NCBI GenBank assembly: GCA_015058295.1
Contig: SVCP01000002.1
Location: 43,278-107,277 of the forward strand
Length of the DNA: 64,000 nucleotides
Source: Anaerofustis stercorihominis
GTDB taxonomy: Bacteria > Bacillota > Clostridia > Eubacteriales > Anaerofustaceae
Direction of reading: 5' to 3'
Shown: positions 42,956 to 50,808 of the stretch, in pieces
Layout: each line of letters starts with the position of its first letter
How positions within the stretch are numbered: the first letter of the stretch is position 1
Translations under genes and position numbers: made by a program
Notes under the pieces: model-generated
Databases searched by the model: none
What the model saw: the letters and a program-made list of their open reading frames with translations, nothing else
What the model was told of the DNA's origin: nothing

Positions 42956-43531
42956 ATGCTTAATTTTGACAATAAGAACAAAGTAATCGAATATGAAGAA
43001 AATCCTTACAGCGGAATACTCATAAACTCTGCAATAATGGGAGTAATATCATTTGTTCTCATGAGACTGATATATATACTTACGGGAAATACAATGTTCT
43101 CCCTCGAACATTCCGTAAATGTAGGCTTTACTGCAGCAGCTGTATCACCTATGTATATGTTTCTTTCCATATATAAGGAAGTAAAGCGTTATGAAATGTA
43201 TGAGCAGGGAATCGACGGCTGCCGTCTGAAAGTTCCCGTAAGTATTCTCGTGAACAAAGGTTATTTTTATGTGAATGACAGAAATATGTATCTGGTTTTC
43301 GCATCGAAAAAACCGCATTTTATATCTTTGATGAAACTATCCACTGTTGAAAAAGTGACGTTGTATGACGAAACATATATCTGTGTGAGAATCAGAAACG
43401 AAACATCATCCAATCCATATGAAATAAAATTCAAGGTGGAAGGCAATATGGAAAAAACAGTAAACGAACTCAATTCCCTGCTCAGGGACAGAATTGAAGA
43501 TAAAAGAGTTCCGCTCTCTCATAAATCATAA
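42956..43531 (+). CDS. Hypothetical membrane protein, about 191 aa
   Basis: Not recognised. Start at 42956 (MLNFDNKN) or 42938. Two hydrophobic segments (about residues 22-44 and 57-76 from the later start) are followed by a cytoplasmic domain of beta-strands (YFYVNDRNMYLVFASKKPHF), suggestive of a PH-like fold as in YcxB-type proteins, but unproven. It lies 90 bases before a two-component system, which may be unrelated since a separate promoter could fit there. Confidence 0.65.
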   Translation: MLNFDNKNKVIEYEENPYSGILINSAIMGVISFVLMRLIYILTGNTMFSLEHSVNVGFTAAAVSPMYMFLSIYKEVKRYEMYEQGIDGCRLKVPVSILVNKGYFYVNDRNMYLVFASKKPHFISLMKLSTVEKVTLYDETYICVRIRNETSSNPYEIKFKVEGNMEKTVNELNSLLRDRIEDKRVPLSHKS

Positions 43532-43621
43532 ATTCAATACAAAGACGAAGCAAAAAGAAAGTTTCACCCTGTCTTCACATATAAAACACATTCGCATATT
43601 AAGATTAAATCGGAGGCTTGT

Positions 43622-44302
43622 ATGTATAAGATATTGGTTACGGATGATGAGTCCAGAATAAGAGAACTCATAAAAAAATATGCACAGTATGAAGGTTATG
43701 AGATCGCCGAAGCCGTCAATGGCTTTGAAGCTGTGGAAATGAGTAAAAATGAACAGATCGACCTTGTAATAATGGATATAATGATGCCTGAGCTTGACGG
43801 ATTTTCCGCAGTCAAGGAAATAAGAAAATTCAGCGAGGTTCCGGTCATTATGCTCTCAGCAAGAGGAGAAGAATACGATAAGATACATGGTTTCGAGCTT
43901 GGAATAGACGATTATGTGGTAAAACCTTTCTCGCCGAAAGAACTTATGATGAGAACGGGCGCCATCCTCAAAAGATACTCTCGAAATACGGATCCGGCAA
44001 AAGACCGTGATATATTCGAATATGAAGATCTTAAAGTGGACTTTACCGCAAGAATCGTTTATGTGGCTGATGAGAGGATCGAACTTTCGCCGAAAGAGTA
44101 TGATCTTCTGTTTTATTTCATTAACAATAAAAATATTGCTCTCAGCAGAGAAAAACTCATACGGGATATCTGGGGATATGATTTTTACGGAGATGACCGC
44201 ACGCTGGATACACATATAAAACTTCTGCGTAAACATCTCGGAAAATATTCTTCGCTTATAGTAACCGTAAGGGGGATGGGGTATCGTTTTGAAACGAATT
44301 AA
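43622..44302 (+). CDS. OmpR/PhoB-type response regulator
   Basis: 226 residues. Receiver domain with the acidic pair DDE (residues 8-10), phosphoacceptor aspartate in VIMDIMMPELDG (about 51) and lysine in VVKPFSPKEL (about 103). C-terminal winged helix with LSPKEYDLLFYF and DTHIKLLRKHLG and VRGMGYRFE. It resembles VanR/ArlR-type regulators. CGGAGG precedes the ATG. Paired with the kinase that starts inside its last codons; the signal is unknown. Confidence 0.94.
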   Translation: MYKILVTDDESRIRELIKKYAQYEGYEIAEAVNGFEAVEMSKNEQIDLVIMDIMMPELDGFSAVKEIRKFSEVPVIMLSARGEEYDKIHGFELGIDDYVVKPFSPKELMMRTGAILKRYSRNTDPAKDRDIFEYEDLKVDFTARIVYVADERIELSPKEYDLLFYFINNKNIALSREKLIRDIWGYDFYGDDRTLDTHIKLLRKHLGKYSSLIVTVRGMGYRFETN

Positions 44303-45749
44303 TGCCCTTCCGCTTAAGAGAAGGATATATCTGTATCTTTGCCTTTTTGTGGCTTTTATGCTCGTCCTTTTATGGCTGTTTCAGATAGTGTTCCTTGATG
44401 ACTTTTACAGAGCCATAAAAATATCTCAGATAAAGCTCGCAGCCAATGCCGTTTCAGCAAATATCGACAACGAATCCCTGTATTCTCTCATGCAGAGGTT
44501 TGCCACGGAAAATCAGATGTGTATTTCCATCATAGATTCCTACGGAAAGCAGTACCTTGCGGTAGATGTATTGCCTGATTGCGTCATACACAGAACAGAT
44601 ACAGTAACAACAGCCATCTTGTATGCACAAGCCGAAAATAACCGCGGGCAACATCTGGATTATATAGAGAGAAGAGAATTCAGAGACGATTCATATGATG
44701 AAAACAATTTTTTCGGAAAGGTACCGCATAATGACACGGGGCTGAGGGACATACTGGTATATACGAAAATAGCGGAAACATCATCAGGAAGAAAGTACGG
44801 AGTTGTTGTAAATTCAAATATATCCCCCATCAACGCAACTGTCTCCACTCTGAGAAAACAGCTTTTATGGATAACGGGGATAATGGCGGTTGTTGCTATG
44901 ATATTCTCATGGTTTATCTCAGCAGGAATATCAAAACCAATAAGCGAAATGACTGATTCCGCAAAAAAACTCGCGAAAGGCGATTACAACAGCGGGTTTG
45001 ACGGAGGAAAATACAAAGAGACAAATGAACTTGCGCAGGCGCTGAACTATGCGGCAAAAGAATTGCAGAAAGTGGATACTCTCAAAAGTGAGCTTATTGC
45101 CAATGTCTCTCACGACCTTCGCACTCCGCTGACTATGATAAAAGGATATTCCGAAATGATGCGTGACATTCCTTCGGAAAACACTGCAGATAATCTGCAG
45201 ATCATCATAGACGAAACGGAACATCTGACAGCCCTTGTAAATGATATGCTTGATCTGTCGAAATTGCAGGCAGGTGCCACAGAGCCTGAGATGGGTATAT
45301 TCTCCCTCACAGGCTGCATATCGAATATTATAACAAGGTACAGTGCGCTCACTGACAAAGACGGATACAGAATTATTTTCGAATATAACGAAGATGTATT
45401 TGTCAATGCAGATGAACTGATGATAACTCAGGTAATATATAATCTCATAAACAATGCCATCAATTATGCGGGCGAAGACAAAACTGTCATAGTAAAACAG
45501 ATTATCAGAGAAAGCAAAGTCCGTATTGAAGTGACAGATCACGGAAGCGGAATTCCGGAAGAAAAAATAAACGACATCTGGGACAGATACTACAAAATCG
45601 GTTCATCGCATACAAGAACCGTCATCGGCAGTGGTCTTGGACTCTCTATAGTAAAGAACATCCTCAAACTCCACTGTGCAGTATTCGGGGCGGAAAGCAC
45701 TCCAGGTAAAGGCAGTACTTTCTACTTTGAGCTTGACAGGAAATATTAA
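44289..45749 (+). CDS. Sensor histidine kinase
   Basis: 486 residues, TTG start at 44289 overlapping the regulator by 14 bases. Membrane helices at about 13-36 and 190-214 enclose an extracellular sensor domain of about 150 residues. Then HAMP, HisKA with ANVSHDLRTPLTMIKGYSEMM (phosphoacceptor histidine about 278) and HATPase with NLINNAINYAG, DHGSGIPEEK and GSGLGLSIVKNI. Terminated by the hairpin at 45757. Confidence 0.94.
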   Translation: MKRINALPLKRRIYLYLCLFVAFMLVLLWLFQIVFLDDFYRAIKISQIKLAANAVSANIDNESLYSLMQRFATENQMCISIIDSYGKQYLAVDVLPDCVIHRTDTVTTAILYAQAENNRGQHLDYIERREFRDDSYDENNFFGKVPHNDTGLRDILVYTKIAETSSGRKYGVVVNSNISPINATVSTLRKQLLWITGIMAVVAMIFSWFISAGISKPISEMTDSAKKLAKGDYNSGFDGGKYKETNELAQALNYAAKELQKVDTLKSELIANVSHDLRTPLTMIKGYSEMMRDIPSENTADNLQIIIDETEHLTALVNDMLDLSKLQAGATEPEMGIFSLTGCISNIITRYSALTDKDGYRIIFEYNEDVFVNADELMITQVIYNLINNAINYAGEDKTVIVKQIIRESKVRIEVTDHGSGIPEEKINDIWDRYYKIGSSHTRTVIGSGLGLSIVKNILKLHCAVFGAESTPGKGSTFYFELDRKY

Positions 45750-45756
45750 ACCACAG

Positions 45757-45788
45757 ATACCACCTTTAAACAGGTGGTATTTTTTATT
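45757..45788 (+). terminator. Terminator of the two-component operon
   Basis: ATACCACCT / AGGTGGTAT stem followed by TTTTTATTT. Confidence 0.9.
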
Positions 45789-45807
45789 TCCCTGATCTAT
45801 GTGAAGT

Positions 45808-45872
45808 TACTGTCTGCCTGCAGTGAATTTAAGTGCGTAATCCCCGAAATATTGAATTACGGAATTCACAGA
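45808..45872. repeat. Long interrupted inverted repeat
   Basis: Three colinear helices, CTGTCTG/CAGACAG, GTGAATT/AATTCAC and CGTAAT/ATTACG, with small bulges, make a 65-base hairpin. No U-run follows directly. It lies between a terminator and the small RNA promoter; role unknown. Confidence 0.45.
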
Positions 45873-45912
45873 CAGAATATATATTTTTTTCTGAAAATTC
45901 CCAAAAAAGTTC

Positions 45913-45941
45913 TTGACAAACGTAAAAATGTGCTGTATCAT
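45913..45941 (+). promoter_or_regulatory. Promoter of the second candidate small RNA
   Basis: TTGACA (45913-45918) and TATCAT (45936-45941), 17-bp spacer. A CodY-box-like TTTTTTCTGAAAATT lies 12 bases upstream of the -35. Confidence 0.78.
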
Positions 45942-45947
45942 ATCGAA

Positions 45948-46182
45948 TATATTACATTTACAGAGTAAATTTGTTGAAAAATTTTCATCTTAAGTGTAAA
46001 AGTAAAAGATTTTGTCGATCGCATAACCCGAAAAATTTGCTGACTTGTTTTTATTTTTCCTCAATGGGTAGGTGCCACATCCTCGGGTTATTTGTATAGC
46101 ATAGATTAATATGTACTTGTCCAGGTATCTCCCCGAACAATGAGTAAAAGCAGGTTTGTCCTACCTGCTTTTATTTATTTTT
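45948..46182 (+). ncRNA. Candidate small RNA of about 230 nt
   Basis: From the promoter at 45913 to a strong terminator (AAAAGCAGGT/ACCTGCTTTT, 46146-46172, tail ATTTATTTTT) no reading frame with a ribosome binding site exists. A perfect 9-bp stem ATAACCCGA/TCGGGTTAT (about 46023-46031 with 46091-46099) forms the main arm, and TTTAC/GTAAA makes a 5' hairpin. Size and layout recall 6S RNA, but I could not confirm the central bubble, so the family stays open. No + strand gene follows for 580 bases, arguing against a leader. Confidence 0.66.
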
Positions 46183-46298
46183 ATCTCATTTAATTTACAG
46201 TGAATGCGGTTTATCGTCGGAACATAAAAAAAAGAGATATGACTATCTCCGGAAAAAAATTAAATATATGTAAACGGCATTACGCCGGACCGACACAA

Positions 46299-46324
46299 GA
46301 AAAAATCGGAGAATCGCTTCTCCG
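46299..46324 (-). terminator. Terminator of the tRNA-fMet/Met/Glu cluster
   Basis: CGGAGAA / TTCTCCG stem with loop TCGC; the minus-strand tail is ATTTTTTC. It follows the last tRNA of the leftward cluster. Confidence 0.78.
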
Positions 46325-46340
46325 ACTGCTGTCTTAAAAA

Positions 46341-46415
46341 TGGTGACCCCTAGGGGAATCGAACCCCTGTTACCGCCGTGAAAGGGCGATGTCTTAACCG
46401 CTTGACCAAGGGGCC
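46341..46415 (-). tRNA. tRNA-Glu (UUC)
   Basis: Full cloverleaf on the minus strand with acceptor GGCCCCU/AGGGGUC, T-arm GGGGUUCGAUUCCCC, anticodon loop CUUUCAC with UUC, and an encoded CCA end (46343-46341). Confidence 0.95.
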
Positions 46416-46419
46416 ACAT

Positions 46420-46496
46420 TGGTGGCGGAGGAGGGATTTGAACCCCCGACACCGCGGGTATGAACCGCGTGCTCTAGCCAACTGAGCTACTCAGCC
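46420..46496 (-). tRNA. tRNA-Met (CAU), elongator type
   Basis: Cloverleaf with anticodon loop UUCAUAC on a CGCGG/CCGCG stem, T-arm GGGGGUUCAAAUCCCUC and encoded CCA. Base 1 pairs with 72, so it is not the initiator; the UUCAUAC loop resembles Bacillus elongator tRNA-Met. One U-C mismatch is in the acceptor stem. Confidence 0.9.
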
Positions 46497-46512
46497 ATAA
46501 TAATGTGATCTT

Positions 46513-46588
46513 TGGTTGCGGGGGCAGGACTTGAACCTACAACCTCCGGGTTATGAGCCCGACGAGCTGCCAATTGCTCCACCCCGCG
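46513..46588 (-). tRNA. tRNA-fMet (CAU), initiator
   Basis: Acceptor begins CGCGGGG and its 3' side gives an unpaired C1-A72, the initiator hallmark. The anticodon stem ends in GGG/CCC pairs around the CUCAUAA loop. CCA is encoded. Confidence 0.94.
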
Positions 46589-46762
46589 ACAGCAAAAATA
46601 TTATAACAAACGACATATGTGCTGTCAAGCATTTTTTTTATTTTTTTCATATTTTTTTTCATAAGTTTCTTTCTGCAATATTTAAATGCCTGTTGATTTT
46701 GTCTTTAAAGGGTGATATCATATTCAATAATAATTTTGACTTGATATTATGAGGTGTATTTT

Positions 46763-47449
46763 ATGACAGGAACAATAGCAAATGTTGCTGCAATACTGGC
46801 AGGCGGAGCGGCAGGTCTTTTGCTGAAAAAAGGTCTTCCGCAGAGAATTTCCGATGAGCTGATGAATGCGCTTGCGTTATGTGTATTGTTTATCGGTATA
46901 AGCGGGTGCTTTGAAGGAAGCAATGTACTTATATCGATTCTCTCTATGGCAATCGGCACAACTGTGGGAAGTGCGATAGATCTTGATGCGAAGCTCAATA
47001 AATTTGCAGATAAACTGCAAAATAAACTCACTTCCGGAAAAAACGGAAATGTTTCCGTTGCGGAAGGGTTTGTTACTGCAACGATGCTGTTCTGTGTAGG
47101 TGCTATGGCTATCGTCGGATCAATTCAGAGCGGCCTTAATTCCGATCACGCAACACTTTTCTCAAAAGCAGTCATCGATGGAATAAGCAGTATCGTTCTC
47201 GCATCTACTCTCGGTGTGGGCGTGCTTCTTTCTGCAGTGCCTCTGTTGTTATATCAGGGAGGCATCACTCTGCTTGCAACATTCCTTGCGCCCATTCTTA
47301 CGCAAGGTGCGGTTATCGGGGAGATTACTTGTGTTGGAAGTATGATGATAATAGCCATTGCCCTGAATATGATGAAAATCACAAACATAAAAGTAATGAA
47401 TATGCTTCCATCTGTTCTTCCACCGATCATACTTTGCATGTTCATGTAA
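46763..47449 (+). CDS. DUF554 family membrane protein
   Basis: 228 residues, ATG 46763 after GAGGTG. About seven hydrophobic segments. TGTIANVAAILAGGAAGLLL at the start, GSAIDLDAKLNKFADKL near residue 70 and TATMLFCVGAMAIVGSIQSG near 110 fit DUF554 (YdfK-like). Function of the family is not known; it is widespread in Firmicutes as a single gene. A terminator follows at 47467. Confidence 0.88.
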   Translation: MTGTIANVAAILAGGAAGLLLKKGLPQRISDELMNALALCVLFIGISGCFEGSNVLISILSMAIGTTVGSAIDLDAKLNKFADKLQNKLTSGKNGNVSVAEGFVTATMLFCVGAMAIVGSIQSGLNSDHATLFSKAVIDGISSIVLASTLGVGVLLSAVPLLLYQGGITLLATFLAPILTQGAVIGEITCVGSMMIIAIALNMMKITNIKVMNMLPSVLPPIILCMFM

Positions 47450-47466
47450 ATAACAAATAATTTCAA

Positions 47467-47495
47467 AAGCCTTCCATTTTCGGAAGGCTTCTTCT
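47467..47495. terminator. Bidirectional terminator, AAGCCTTCC stem
   Basis: AAGCCTTCC / GGAAGGCTT between DUF554 and the convergent XRE gene, U-rich on both sides. Confidence 0.82.
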
Positions 47496-47833
47496 TATTT
47501 ATAGGAAATATTCTTTACTTCTACAATTGCTCTGAGCAATTTTTCAGCAATTGGGTAGTATTCAGGTTCAAGGTGTTCAAGTATTTCGTCGATAGCTGTT
47601 CTGTCTTTAGGAAAGTCTTCTTTTCCCATAAGCAGATAATCACAGGACACACAAAGAGCATTGCTTATCTTTATAAGAGTATTAAAAGACATTCCCTTCT
47701 TTCCGCTTTCGATCTCTGCGAGAAAGTTTGGAGAAATATCTATCATCTCCGCAAAGACATCTTTCGTATAACCGTGCAGTTTTCTTTTTTCTCTTATTCT
47801 GGCACCCATGGCGAGTTTTATATCTTTATTCAA
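47495..47833 (-). CDS. XRE family transcriptional regulator
   Basis: About 112 residues from a TTG at 47833, following GAGGTGG; earlier codons lie before the ribosome binding site. Helix-turn-helix GARIREKRKLHGYTKDVFAE, then MIDISPNFLAEIESGKKGMS, and a C-terminal helix. Divergent from the SLOG gene 118 bases away, which it may control. The intergenic repeats TATTCGCTATTAGCAT and TTTGCTATTAGCAT (about 47883-47925) may be operator half-sites. Confidence 0.82.
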   Translation of the reverse strand: MNKDIKLAMGARIREKRKLHGYTKDVFAEMIDISPNFLAEIESGKKGMSFNTLIKISNALCVSCDYLLMGKEDFPKDRTAIDEILEHLEPEYYPIAEKLLRAIVEVKNISYK

Positions 47834-47951
47834 AATACCACCTCTCAGCACCATTATAAACATGTCTATCAGCACAATAAATTTGCTATTAGCATTGTAT
47901 AATATTCGCTATTAGCATATAATATATGTAAAAAATGTTCGGGGATTTACT

Positions 47952-48287
47952 ATGAAAATTGCAATTATCGGTTCAAGAAGATTAACCGTAAATAATTTAG
48001 AAAAATATCTTCCTGAAAATATCACAGAAATTATTTCGGGTGGTGCAACGGGAATAGATCAGTGTGCAAAAAACTTCGCTCTTGACAATCATATTCCACT
48101 GACAGAATTTTTACCGGATTACACCAGATACGGGAGAAAAGCTCCTTTGATCAGAAATTTACAAATAATCAATGAAGCCGATATTGTTATTGCATTCTGG
48201 GACGGGAATTCAAGAGGGACAAAATTTGTAATTGAAAATTGCAGAAAACTCAATAAACCCGTCCGTGTATTCGTTCGCTATTCATAA
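47952..48287 (+). CDS. SLOG-domain protein (YspA/DUF2493-like)
   Basis: 111 residues forming a single Rossmann-like SLOG domain: KIAIIGSRRLT at the start, ISGGATGIDQCAKNFA (the GGxxGxD nucleotide loop) near residue 29 and ADIVIAFWDGNSRGT near 77. SLOG proteins bind nucleotide-derived ligands, and some are sensors in defence or stress systems. This one stands alone apart from the divergent XRE gene. No effector is fused or adjacent, so its role stays open. Confidence 0.8.
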   Translation: MKIAIIGSRRLTVNNLEKYLPENITEIISGGATGIDQCAKNFALDNHIPLTEFLPDYTRYGRKAPLIRNLQIINEADIVIAFWDGNSRGTKFVIENCRKLNKPVRVFVRYS

Positions 48288-48434
48288 TATATTTTCATAT
48301 TTATATTTATTTTTACTATTTAATATTCAAGTAACATTGACAGAATATAGTGTATGTGATAGTATAAAAATGCAGATATATTTTTATTTTGATCTATACG
48401 GCATCAAAATATATTAAAACAAAGGAGAAAAAAG

Positions 48435-49403
48435 ATGTTAACACCGAGAGAAAACCTGCAACTGTTGTTTGACGGCAAGAAACCACAGTATATGCCCATT
48501 GCGAATCTTGACTTTGATTCTGCATTTCCGGCTTTTATCAACGAACGTCCCAACGGCCCCGGCGTAAACAAAGACTGGTTTGGTCAGAGCTGGACATATG
48601 AGCCGGGAGTAAAGGCGGCAAACCCGACTCCGAACTGTCCTCTTGTAACTGACATCACAAAATGGCGTGATCAGATGCCGTTCCCGGATCTTGATGCACT
48701 TGACTGGGAAGGTTTCAGCAAAGAAGACACCAAAAACTGGAACAGAGAAGAAAAGATGACAAAGATCACCATCGGCTTCGGTATCTGGGAAAGAATGTTC
48801 TCTGTAATGAAATTCGAGGAATGTCTCATGGCGCTTCTGGAAGAACCGGAAGCTTGCTATGACTTTTTCTCTGCTGTTGCAGATTACAAAGTAGATCTTC
48901 ACAACAGAATCATTGATTATTACAAACCTGATGTTCTCGTAATGCATGATGACTACGGAAACTCAAAAGATATGTTCATGGCGCCGGAAACATGGAGAAA
49001 GCTCATCATGCCCAACCTCAAAAAAGTTGTAGACGGCGTACAGGACAGAGGTGTCAAATACGAACATCATAACTGCGGATACTTCTACAAAATCGCTCAG
49101 GATATGATCGACATCGGAATTACAATGACGAACAATGTTCACTATTCCAACAACCACGAACAGCTCAAGAGAGTATACGGCGACAAGCTTATTCTCGTCG
49201 GCGGTTTCTCTTCTCAGAGAATCGATTCAATTACAGCAACAGAAGACGAGATCAGAAGCGAAATCCGAGGCACACTTGATGCACTCGCACCGGGCGGAGG
49301 ATATATTGCATCATTCCACTCAACAAATCCGCTTGCAAACCAGATCGCGGTTGAGGAATACAAAAGAGCAGACGAATTGTATTACGATTCACCGAGAAAA
49401 TAA
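48435..49403 (+). CDS. Uroporphyrinogen decarboxylase-family protein (MtaA-like)
   Basis: 322 residues of a URO-D barrel: TPRENLQLLFDGKKPQYMP at the start, LVMHDDYGNSKDMFM near residue 157 and the putative zinc motif YEHHNCGYF near 210 (histidine and cysteine), with GGGYIASFHST near the end. Such proteins often act in corrinoid methyl transfer rather than haem synthesis. No corrinoid protein or methyltransferase neighbours it. AAAGGAG precedes the ATG; single-gene unit. Confidence 0.82.
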   Translation: MLTPRENLQLLFDGKKPQYMPIANLDFDSAFPAFINERPNGPGVNKDWFGQSWTYEPGVKAANPTPNCPLVTDITKWRDQMPFPDLDALDWEGFSKEDTKNWNREEKMTKITIGFGIWERMFSVMKFEECLMALLEEPEACYDFFSAVADYKVDLHNRIIDYYKPDVLVMHDDYGNSKDMFMAPETWRKLIMPNLKKVVDGVQDRGVKYEHHNCGYFYKIAQDMIDIGITMTNNVHYSNNHEQLKRVYGDKLILVGGFSSQRIDSITATEDEIRSEIRGTLDALAPGGGYIASFHSTNPLANQIAVEEYKRADELYYDSPRK

Positions 49404-49471
49404 TTTCACGGCAATTACTTTTAAATATCGGAGACAAAGTCTCTTTTATTACTTCCTTATTTCTCAGAAGG

Positions 49472-49500
49472 ACGGAGCAGATGCTCCGTTTTTCTGTTTT
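49472..49500 (+). terminator. Terminator of the URO-D family gene
   Basis: ACGGAGCA / TGCTCCGT stem followed by TTTTCTGTTTT. Confidence 0.85.
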
Positions 49501-49599
49501 TTGCGAAAAGCATTTTCTAAGCGATTTTATCTCAAGTCCACTGCCGGCTTTATATTTTGCCGACAACCGTCACAGCATACAAAAATTCAGACAAGCAAA

Positions 49600-49624
49600 G
49601 AAAAAAGACCATCTGACGATGGTC
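49600..49624 (-). terminator. Terminator of the tRNA-Pro/Ile2 pair
   Basis: GACCATC / GATGGTC stem; minus-strand tail TTTTTTC. Confidence 0.78.
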
Positions 49625-49636
49625 CTGATCTCAATA

Positions 49637-49713
49637 TGGTGGGCCTTCAGGGACTTGAACCCCGGACAAACCGGTTATGAGCCGGTCGCTCTAACCAACT
49701 GAGCTAAAAGCCC
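49637..49713 (-). tRNA. tRNA-Ile2 (CAU), lysidine-type
   Basis: Acceptor GGGCUUU with AAGGCCC, anticodon loop CUCAUAA on ACCGG/CCGGU, CCA encoded. By overall likeness to the Bacillus tRNA-Ile(CAU) (G-rich acceptor ending in UUU, CUCAUAA loop) I call it the TilS substrate, not a Met tRNA; this is inference. Confidence 0.8.
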
Positions 49714-49724
49714 GTATTCTTATA

Positions 49725-49802
49725 TGGTCGAGGTGAAGGGATTCGAACCCCCGGCCCCATGGTCCCAAACCATGTGCGCTAGCCAAACTGCGCTACACCT
49801 CG
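49725..49802 (-). tRNA. tRNA-Pro (UGG)
   Basis: Acceptor CGAGGUG with CACCUCG, anticodon stem CAUGG/CCAUG with loop UUUGGGA, T-arm GGGGGUUCGAAUCCC, CCA encoded. Confidence 0.95.
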
Positions 49803-50017
49803 ATGTTGCCTAAACATAATACACTTTTTAACATTCTTTGTCAATAGAAAATCGTTATATATCAGGAAAAATTCTGTGTTTTCATATCTTGGGAAAAGTG
49901 TAAATTTTCCTCTTTGTATAAGTATATGCCGATGAATAACGTTTAATTCACGGTTTGTGTTGACTTTTCTTTTTTATATAAATAAAATTATATTATCAAT
50001 CTGAAAGGGGTATTATT

Positions 50018-50806
50018 ATGGCAGACTTTTCAAAATATGAAAAAATCGTCATTAAGGTCGGCACATCCACTCTTGCTCATCACAGCGGAATGGTAAATCT
50101 CAGAAATATGGAAAACCTCACAAAGGTACTTGCCGACATCAAAAATATGGGTAAACACATCATTCTCGTTTCAAGCGGAGCTATCGGAGTAGGCTTCGGA
50201 AAACTTGGAATGAAATCACGACCTACGGATACCCCGTCAAAGCAGGCTGCCGCTGCGGTAGGTCAGTGTGAACTTATGTATTTATATGACAAGTATTTCA
50301 CGGAATACAACCATAAGGTCGCCCAGATACTTCTCACGGGAGACATTCTTGATTCCGAAGAAAGAACCCAGAACGTAAGAAACACATTTGCCCGCCTTGA
50401 AGAAATGAATGTTCTTCCCATTGTAAACGAAAACGATACTGTTGCTGTCGAAGAAATCGTTGTAGGCGACAATGATACACTATCAGCTCTCGTTGCCACA
50501 CTCACAGATGCAGATGCTCTTATTATACTTTCGGATATCGACGGATTGTATGATGATAATCCAAACGAAAATCCCGATGCAAAATTCATATCCGACGTAT
50601 ATGAGATCAATGACGAAATTATCGCCGCTGCAGGCGGAAGTTCATCAGGTCTCGGAACAGGCGGTATGGCAACGAAGATCAGGGCAGCAACAATCACAAC
50701 ACAGGCAGGCATTGATTGCTTTATCATCAACGGTGCAAATCCTGAAAATCTCTATACACTTATTGACGGAGAAAAGATCGGCACCCATTTCCACAGCGGG
50801 AGGTAA
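50018..50806 (+). CDS. proB: Glutamate 5-kinase (short form without PUA domain)
   Basis: 262 residues, only the amino-acid kinase domain: KIVIKVGTSTLAHH, LVSSGAIGVGFGKLG, VNENDTVAVEEI and DIDGLYDDNPNENPDAK. It phosphorylates glutamate for proline synthesis. It lacks the about 100-residue C-terminal PUA domain of E. coli ProB. A promoter (TTGACT, then TAAAAT, 17-bp spacer, about 49957-49990) and AAAGGGG precede it. proA follows after two bases. proC is not nearby. Confidence 0.96.
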   Translation: MADFSKYEKIVIKVGTSTLAHHSGMVNLRNMENLTKVLADIKNMGKHIILVSSGAIGVGFGKLGMKSRPTDTPSKQAAAAVGQCELMYLYDKYFTEYNHKVAQILLTGDILDSEERTQNVRNTFARLEEMNVLPIVNENDTVAVEEIVVGDNDTLSALVATLTDADALIILSDIDGLYDDNPNENPDAKFISDVYEINDEIIAAAGGSSSGLGTGGMATKIRAATITTQAGIDCFIINGANPENLYTLIDGEKIGTHFHSGR

Positions 50807-50808
50807 TT

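Noticed and set aside
45948..46182. T-box or other riboswitch leader
   Set aside because: There is no T-box core sequence and no + strand gene follows for about 580 bases, with tRNAs on the other strand between.
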